NCBI GenBank assembly: GCA_958450325.1
Contig: OY288247.1
Location: 61,631,701-61,695,700 of the forward strand
Direction of reading: 5' to 3'
Source of the DNA: Agrostemma githago
Taxonomy: Eukaryota > Streptophyta > Magnoliopsida > Caryophyllales > Caryophyllaceae
Length of the DNA: 64,000 nt
The notes below the pieces were generated by a model, which worked only from the letters and a program-made list of their open reading frames with translations, searched no databases and was not told the origin of the DNA. Positions 58,083-64,000 of the stretch are shown here, piece by piece. Position numbers and translations under genes: made by a program. Position 1 is the first letter of the stretch. Every line of letters starts with the position of its first letter.

Positions 58083-58810
58083 AACTTATAACCAAAGGAC
58101 ACAATGAAAAAGTCGGTTCCGAAACGCGATGCTACGACACCAAACAAATGGAAACGATTCAGACTTATAACCAAAGGCCACAATGAAAAAATTGGTTCCG
58201 AAACGCGACGCTACGACACAAAACAAATGGAAACAATCCAGACTTATAACCAAAGGCCACAATGAAAAAGTCAGTTCCGAAACGCGACGCTACGACACCA
58301 AACAAATGGAAACGGTCCAGACTTATAACCAAAGGCCACAATGAAAAAGTCGGTTCCGAAACGCGACGCTACGACACCAAACAAATGGAAACGTTCCAGA
58401 TTTATAACCAAAGGCCACAATGAAAAAGTCGGTTCCGAAACGCGACGCTACGACACCAAACAAATGGAAACGATCCAGACTTATAACCAAATGCCACAAT
58501 GAAAAAGACGATTCCGAAATGCGACGCTACGACACCAAACAAATGGAAACGTTCCAGATTTATAACCAAAGGCCACAATGAAAAAGTCGGTTCCGAAACG
58601 CGACGCTACGACACCAAACAAATGGAAACGATCCAGACTTATAACCAAATGCCACAATGAAAAAGACGATTCCGAAATGCGACGCTACGACACCAAACAA
58701 ATGGAAACGATCCAGACTAATAACCAAAGGCCACAATGAAAAAGTCGGTTTCGAAACGCGACGCTACGACACCAAACAAATGAAAACAATCCAGACTTAT
58801 AACCAAATGC
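58083..58810 (+). repeat. 79-bp minisatellite, about ten copies
   Basis: The unit begins CTTATAACCAAAGGCCACAA and contains GTTCCGAAACGCGACGCTAC and CCAAACAAATGGAAACGATC. Copies start near 58085, 58164, 58243 and 58322 and continue at 79-bp steps. Copies are highly similar, so expansion is recent. The unit length is not a multiple of three and the frames shift, so it is not a protein repeat. Confidence 0.9.
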
Positions 58811-58924
58811 TACAATCGAAGCAAACAAATCAGGATCAATATTAATCGAAAGCTACAAACAAATGGAAACAATCCAGGAGAACCTAAAATATAACCAAAG
58901 GCCACAATGAAAAAGTGGTAATTG

Positions 58925-59425
58925 CTAGGACTCACCAGGAATCAGAAGAAACGCAGAAGAGGAACCCATCGAAGAGCAAAAACAATCAAACCCGCATAAC
59001 CCCCAAACTCAGCAAAAATCGGAAATCGGAAATGATCGAAATCTGAAAACAACCAAACCCAAAAAAAATGACAGAAATCAGAAATCGATAATGATCGAAA
59101 TCTGAAAACAACCAAACCCAAAAAAAAAATGGCAGAAATCAAAAATCGATAATGATCTAAATCTGAGAACAACCAAACCCAAAAAAATGGCAGAAATCAG
59201 AAATCGATAATGATCGAAAACTGAAAACAACCAAACCAAAAAAAATTGGACTACAAAGAAATTGGACTCACCAGAAATCGAAAAGGACGCAGAAGAGATA
59301 TCGAAATCTGAAAACACCAAACCCTAGAAAATGGCAGAAATCAGAAATCGATAATGATGGAAAACTGAAAACAACCAAACCAAAAAAATCGGACTACAAA
59401 GAAATTGGACTCACCAGAAGTCGAA
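58925..59425 (-). repeat. Diverged tandem repeat with recurring splice-donor-like motif
   Basis: AGAAATCGATAATGATCGAA and AACAACCAAACCCAAAAAAA recur at 59015-59390. CTGGTGAGTCC (minus strand) occurs near 58930, 59268 and 59407, each inside TTTCGATTTCTGGTGAGTCC-like sequence, and a related GGACTCACCAGAGATGG is at 54844. It may be duplicated 5' leader sequence of a minus-strand transcript. Confidence 0.55.
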
Positions 59426-59429
59426 AAGG

Positions 59430-59846
59430 ATGTAGAAGAGGAACGCAGGGGAGAAGGAGAGGAGACGAAACGCAGGAGGGAAAATTAGGGGAAGAGGAAG
59501 CCAGAGGAGGAGGAAGCAGGGGAAGCAGGGTCACGTGAGGAGCACGAGACGGGTTACTGTTCATAAGGAATAGTAGGGATTTTTTTCAATCTTCATGCAT
59601 TTATAAGATTTATTGATATATTGATTAATAAAAAATTTAATAATAAAGACAAATGATATTTTTTTTATGAAACAATTAATAATCTAATTAATAAAAAAAT
59701 TAATTAGTTTTTAGGTTTTATTTAAGTTATTATATAATATTTTAAAAATTGTAGTGCTTTTGTTCCATGATATATGAAAATACGTTTTTCATTTTAATTA
59801 TATTATTCTTACTGTGTTTTTGGGTTAAAATTCCAAAATTTAAATA
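59430..59846. other. Purine-rich then AT-rich spacer
   Basis: 59430-59525 is G/A-rich. GTTACTGTTCATAAGGAATAG at 59555-59575 resembles terminal sequences of plant DNA transposons, but no partner end was found. 59580-59846 is AT-rich without any gene. Confidence 0.4.
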
Positions 59847-60065
59847 CTTCCTCCATTTTTTATATATCTTCCCATGGACATTTGACACAATTTTTTTTGT
59901 AATGAATATAAAATGATAAATTTAAGAAATATTGGGGGTAGAATGGTAAGTGTGTGTAAATAGGAAAGAATAAACTTATAAAGCGTTGTAAATAGTAAGG
60001 GTAGTATGGTAAAAATTATGGACCAAAATGGACAGAAATGAAATGGGGAGATAAAAAAAAGTGGA
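59847..60065. mobile_element. Stowaway-like MITE, truncated by element D
   Basis: Starts after TA with CTTCCTCCATTTTTTATATA. Near its right end, GGGGAGATAAAAAAAAGTGG is the inverse of that terminus, with the last bases cut off by the LTR at 60066. Stowaway elements are non-autonomous mariner derivatives that target TA. Confidence 0.6.
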
Positions 60066-61156
60066 TGATGGTGGGATTTGTCGTGGAATCCCAACCGTCA
60101 AACAATAACCGGCTAATCCTAACTTGGGTAGATAGGGTAAGTCGGGTCGAATCCACGGGGACGGTAAGAGGCGTCTAGACTAGGTCGACCCAAGTACTTG
60201 ACTAGGTCAACGAGCTAAACTAAAGAATGATAGAAGGGGAGAAAGCTAGACTAAGACTAAGGAGAACACTAAGGAAAACGGGCTAGGATTAGGTCGGGGT
60301 CAAAGGGGTAACGGAATGGTCAAGGAGGAAGCTAGAGCGAAGGAGGTAGTAGGGTGATCTAGGTCGGTCCGGGCGGTCGCAACTTAGACCGACCTAGAGG
60401 TTCCTCATGGAACCCATTTTGGCGACACACATGACAAACGGGGTTCTAGCGCGCTATGGCCTAGATCAAATCCGGGCGGTCGCAACTTAGACCGACCTAG
60501 GGGTCGTCCTCACCGGGCTCTCGCAACTTAATGAGGGAACCGAACCCATAACAACTAACACCCACAAGGGAAATGCAAGAAAAACAAGCAATCTAACTTA
60601 CTTAGTCATTCAAGCAATTCATCAAACATGTCATATGCATCAACCAAGAGGAAACCCAAATCTTCCACCCTCATCTCCAACAAACCCTTAATCATCCAAT
60701 TAACACCCTAATCACCTTACTAATCCTAGCAAGAACACTACTCTAACATAATCAAACTAATACTAACAAGAACAAGAAGAATCAACCCAAACATCAAAAC
60801 ATATATGAGTGAAACTAACAAGAACTATGAACTAACAAACTAGTGAAAATGATGAACAACAATCAAAGATGCAAACTTGGATGAATTAAATAAGATAAAG
60901 AGTAAAAGGGAAGAGGATTATACCATACTAGTGAAGGAAAAAGATTGAAACTTGCATTAATGAAGAAAACCCAAAACAAACCACCAAGGTTGTCAAGCTT
61001 GGTGAAGATCTTGAAGAATTCCCTTAATACAAGTACTAAACTAAGATTAACCACTAATTACCGACTAATCTACACTAATCTACACTAATCTAACCTAAAG
61101 TAGTCTAGGGTTTAGTGGGAAGTCCAGAACATAACATAAGATTACAAGAGGAAGGG

Positions 61157-61164
61157 TATTTATA
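61157..61164 (-). promoter_or_regulatory. TATA box of the element D LTR
   Basis: The minus strand reads CCCTATAAATACCC, a near-ideal plant TATA box, downstream of the palindrome cluster in element sense. Confidence 0.65.
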
Positions 61165-61216
61165 GGGTTACAAATGGAAGGGAGAAGAAAGAAAAGTGAC
61201 GCGCAGGAACTGGGTG

Positions 61217-61362
61217 GTCCCGACCGGGACGGATCATCCCGACCGGGACGGACCCACCATCCCGACCGGGACGGGTTGGTCCCGACCGGGACGGACCCAC
61301 AGTGGCATCCTCTAATACGCACTTCATCCCCGACGGGATGAGGTGCATACCCGTCGGGGATG
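61217..61362. promoter_or_regulatory. Palindrome cluster in U3 of element D
   Basis: Four copies of (G)TCCCGACCGGGA(C) at 61217-61230, 61237-61248, 61260-61271 and 61279-61292, then a 13-bp perfect hairpin (CATCCCCGACGGG at 61325-61337 with CCCGTCGGGGATG at 61350-61362). They lie 53-200 bases upstream of the TATA box. The sequence is unrelated to the element E palindromes. Confidence 0.75.
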
Positions 61363-61429
61363 GGTCTTGTAGGCCTCCAACATGACCCTTTTGGCTCCTC
61401 CTTGCTTCGTGTGAACTTCTCATCGATTC

Positions 61430-61500
61430 TCGGGACTCGGGATCGGGTCTCGGGATCGGGTCTCGGGACTCGGGATTGAGTCCCAAGGTCTCGGGGTCGA
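61430..61500. repeat. Short CTCGGGA/TCGGG direct repeats
   Basis: CTCGGGACTCGGG and CTCGGGATCGGGT alternate five to six times within 70 bases upstream of the palindromes. It looks like local slippage. Confidence 0.6.
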
Positions 61501-61714
61501 TTCCGAAGCATCGAGTCATCGTTCCTTTATCTCGTTGGCTCCAAAATGTGTATGTATCGAGTCGGAATCGCTCCAACTCTTCCAAATCGGTCTCGGGAAC
61601 CTGAAACGAACTAAAGGAAGCATAAGTAGCCCATAAATCGCTCCCAAGGAGCGATTCCACAAGGAAAATGGGACCAAAACACTACGAAATAGGCACTACA
61701 AACTACACTTATCA

Positions 61715-61752
61715 ACTCCCCCACACTTAACCCTTACTCGCCCTCGAGTAAG
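61715..61752 (-). promoter_or_regulatory. Polypurine tract plus hairpin, element D copy 1
   Basis: ACTCCCCCACACTTAACC on plus beside the LTR, then a perfect 8-bp hairpin at 61733-61752: CTTACTCG, loop CCCT, CGAGTAAG. Confidence 0.8.
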
Positions 61753-63460
61753 CACATACTAACTACTATACTAGCCGAATGGGTATTAGCGCACCCTACG
61801 CCCTTTCAACTCACGCGAGTGCACTTAGAGGAAAAGTGCACTCCGCAAGGCAAGTCGGGTCTTGCGACAAAACTGTGGATGCAACCGGACACAAAACACA
61901 TAGACAAACAAACACACAAACAAACACACAAAAGGTTGCACCCAAAAGAAAAACAAATACCGCTTCCCTCAAACAAGCGGTGAAAGAAGAACCGGTTTAG
62001 GACTCGAGGTAAGTGACAACGTTCCCAAGCTAGCAATACAAACCGAGGTGGACTAAACCCTAATAGTATGACGATAAAGCAACAAAAACGTTGGTAACTT
62101 ACCTAGGTTCCTCCTAACCTTCTAAGAACGTACTACGGGACGATCGGCGGGATGGAAAAAGGATGAACCACGGTGTTAGACGACACTGTAGGTAAGTGAG
62201 ACCCCGCCCCCTTTAGCGTGAGCCAAGAGGGTCTTTCCATGTCCGAAACCGCCTAACTAGTCCAAGTAAAAAGTGGAAATAATTGCAAAAATGAGGGAAG
62301 ACCGACTAATGCCGCTATCATCCTTCCTCGGGACTCGGTCCTTTGGTAGGCTCTTCACGGCAAAAGTCGGAAAAAGGCTTATTTTGAGAGGTAGGGGTTA
62401 TTTTTGTGAATCGGATTTTCTTTTGGCATTTTCTCTTTTCTTTTGCATTTTTGCTCATTTGTTGCTATGCCATTTCTTTTTCTTCTTTTCTATTTTCTTT
62501 TTGGCCTTTTGTGCCTTTTCTTTTTCTTCATTCTTTTCTTTCTTTCATTTTTTTTTCTTTTCTTTGCCCTTTCTGGCAAGATCCGGCTTTTTGGCATTTC
62601 ATTGTGAAGAAAGACGAATTCAACAATTTGCAATTTTATTGAGTGGAAATGTGTGGGAGGTAGGGTAATGGGTGAGTCGGGACGGGCCCTTCCCTTCAAA
62701 CCCACAAAAAGTGGAGAACTTGGACTAATCAAACGATCCTAGACACGGTCACCTAAGGGACGAGACTCGGTAACCAAGGCCTTTTCACACCATGGGTGGT
62801 CATAATGGTCAAAATGCAAATCCCGTAGTAAATCCCTAGTAAGCTAGGTGGACTCAAGGTAAAGGACCAACGAATTCATTGATTTAGGGTCATTCTACTA
62901 GATTAAAGTCCAATACTCGATTCATACTACTAAGAAGGGAAAGTAAACACTCACACACTAGCCTCTAAACCGGGTTTTTGAAAAACATTTACACACAAGA
63001 CACACAACAAAACACAAAACAAAGACTCGACAAAAACAAAAGAAAACAAGAAGCAAAAGCAACAAAACAAGAACAACACAAAACAAACACATAAAGAACA
63101 CAAACACCACCCTTATCATCAAACAAGTCTCCAAATCCACCACAATCTTTACAAAGCTCCTCCCGAGCACACTTCATCACAAAACTCCTCCAAACTCCGC
63201 GAGAGGTAAAGAAGAAAAAGGGATAAAGATGATACCGGAAGTCTTGAAAGCTCTCCAAAGCTAATGGCGATTAGGCAACCTATAAGGAAAAGAGGGGGGC
63301 AAAACACACAACAAAACAAATATACGACACAATGACACAAAAGGAAAACACACAAAAGGAAAATCTTTTTGATTTTTGTGAAAATTTTTCAAATTTTTAG
63401 GGTTTTTTAAAGATTTTTTCGAAAGACTACAAAAATAAAGCTAACTAAGCTAGAATACCA
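61753..63460 (-). other. Non-coding 3' region of element D
   Basis: Includes CAAACAAACACACAAACAAA-type repeats (61900-61932), a C/T-rich stretch (62400-62580) and A/C-rich sequence (62990-63110). Frames here are compositional. It parallels 32300-33919 of element E. Confidence 0.6.
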
Positions 63461-63461
63461 C

Positions 63462-63500
63462 TCCCCCACACTTAAGTCGAGCTATGTCCTCATGCTCGAC
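63462..63500 (-). promoter_or_regulatory. Second polypurine tract plus hairpin, element D copy 2
   Basis: CTCCCCCACACTTAA on plus, then a hairpin at 63476-63500: GTCGAGC, bulged T, ATG, loop TCCT, CAT, GCTCGAC (10 bp with one bulge). It is 1.75 kb inside the terminal copy. Confidence 0.7.
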
Positions 63501-64000
63501 CGTAGTGCATGGAGCACAAAAGAAAAAGAAAATAAACTACGAAAAGAAAGCTAAAAATCAAAAATAAGGGTGAAGAAAATGGTAGAAGGCGTCCGGCCGG
63601 GGTGTAGTCAAGTCACCAAGGGCCGAGACAAGAAAAGATATGGAAGGGGGAAGAAAAATAAAAAGAGGGAGATAAAAGGAAATGGGGGGGAAGGACTAGG
63701 TGTAATCAAGTCACCTAGCCCGGATTCTGCCTAAATCCGACTAAATCCGACAAAAAGGGGTGAAAAACTTGTAAAATTTGGATTTTGAAAAATGACTCTC
63801 GATGTAGTCACATCATCGAGAATCGGGAGCAACCAAAACCAAGGCCTCGAAGGCCACCATGACAAAGTGGAAGGGGATAAACAAGGGGAAAACAAGCAAT
63901 AAAAACGGAAAAGAGAGGATAGTTGCCTTACCGACCGGTTAGCAACTCACTCGCTCCATCGTCTCAATGATCAATATAGGTACTTGCTTGTCTTCATCAT
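63501..64000 (-). other. Element D interior, non-coding to window end
   Basis: A/G-rich sequence. Two blocks GTGTAGTCAAGTCACC and GTGTAATCAAGTCACCTAGC (63601 and 63700) and GATGTAGTCACATCATCGAG (63802) resemble 34190-34300 of element E. No gene seen. Confidence 0.6.

Larger units (their letters stand above)
60066..61714 (-). repeat. 3' LTR of element D (1649 bp)
   Basis: On plus it reads TGATGGTGGG...CACTTATCA. A truncated relative in the other orientation is at 9127-9782. A 29-bp direct repeat (CCGGGCGGTCGCAACTTAGA start) occurs at 60369-60397 and 60472-60500. The left boundary was chosen by analogy with the TGATG starts of E and F; a start at 60079 is possible. Confidence 0.8.
60066..64000 (-). 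mobile_element. Element D: Athila-like LTR element, 3' part only
   Basis: Minus-strand element. The LTR at 60066-61714 is followed by a polypurine tract at 61715 and at least 2.3 kb of interior continuing beyond the window. The interior follows the same order of motifs as the 3' non-coding region of element E (polypurine-hairpin, CA-rich short repeats, second polypurine-hairpin). No coding region is reached. Lineage is inferred from that similarity and from the TGATG...CA LTR ends. Confidence 0.8.

Noticed and set aside
58083..58810. CRISPR-like regular repeats
   Set aside because: Head-to-tail 79-bp minisatellite without unique spacers, in plant DNA.
59078..59320. Phe/Asp-rich repeated frame on minus
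   Set aside because: Follows a diverged tandem repeat whose copies change frame; no protein family.
62273..62668. 131-codon Phe/Ser-rich frame
   Set aside because: C/T-rich non-coding interior of element D, with an overlapping alternative frame of similar composition.

Overview
This is repeat-dominated plant nuclear DNA, most likely from a eudicot with a large genome. The evidence is Athila-lineage Ty3/gypsy retrotransposons, plant NLR and receptor-kinase fragments, and a nucleoredoxin-like DC1 fragment. I see no intact host gene, no rRNA or tRNA gene and no CRISPR. Almost every long reading frame is either inside a retroelement or an accident of pyrimidine-rich DNA.

Layout: (1) 1-9126, an LTR retrotransposon (element A) with very long LTRs (3.9 kb), an initiator-Met-tRNA primer site and a 2.6 kb non-coding interior. 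(2) 9127-9782, the end of another LTR. (3) 9783-about 28050, a pyrimidine-rich tandem array with higher-order periodicity, interrupted by three solo LTRs that each have a 5-bp target duplication (11224-14223, 18094-18766, 19108-21719). (4) 28.3-30.5 kb, decayed gene fragments (DC1 domain, an unrecognised gene, and the 3' end of an NLR gene on the minus strand). (5) 30528-51564, a 21 kb minus-strand Athila-like element (element E) inserted in an LRR exon of that NLR. It has gag-pro and an Athila ORF1-like gene but no RT or integrase. (6) 34770-44588, a second element (F) nested in the ORF1-like gene of E, with gag, protease, RT, RNase H and integrase, all damaged. (7) 51565-52150, the other part of the NLR. 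(8) 52.4-59.6 kb, minisatellites and a cluster of exon fragments from unrelated genes (NHX antiporter, CRINKLY4-like kinase on the opposite strand, malectin-type LRR receptor kinase, unrecognised terminal exons). (9) 59847-60065, a truncated MITE. (10) 60066-64000, the 3' LTR and part of the interior of a third minus-strand Athila-like element (D), which runs off the window.

How the parts relate: insertion order can be read from target duplications and reading frames. The NLR was split by E, and E by F. The most interesting structure is non-coding. Each of the three minus-strand elements carries the 3' polypurine tract next to a short pyrimidine-tetraloop hairpin, and each carries this module twice. 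In E and D, clusters of GC-rich palindromes lie just upstream of the TATA box of the LTR promoter, with unrelated sequences in the two families. E has a further palindrome cluster plus TATA upstream of its ORF1-like gene, which looks like an internal promoter.
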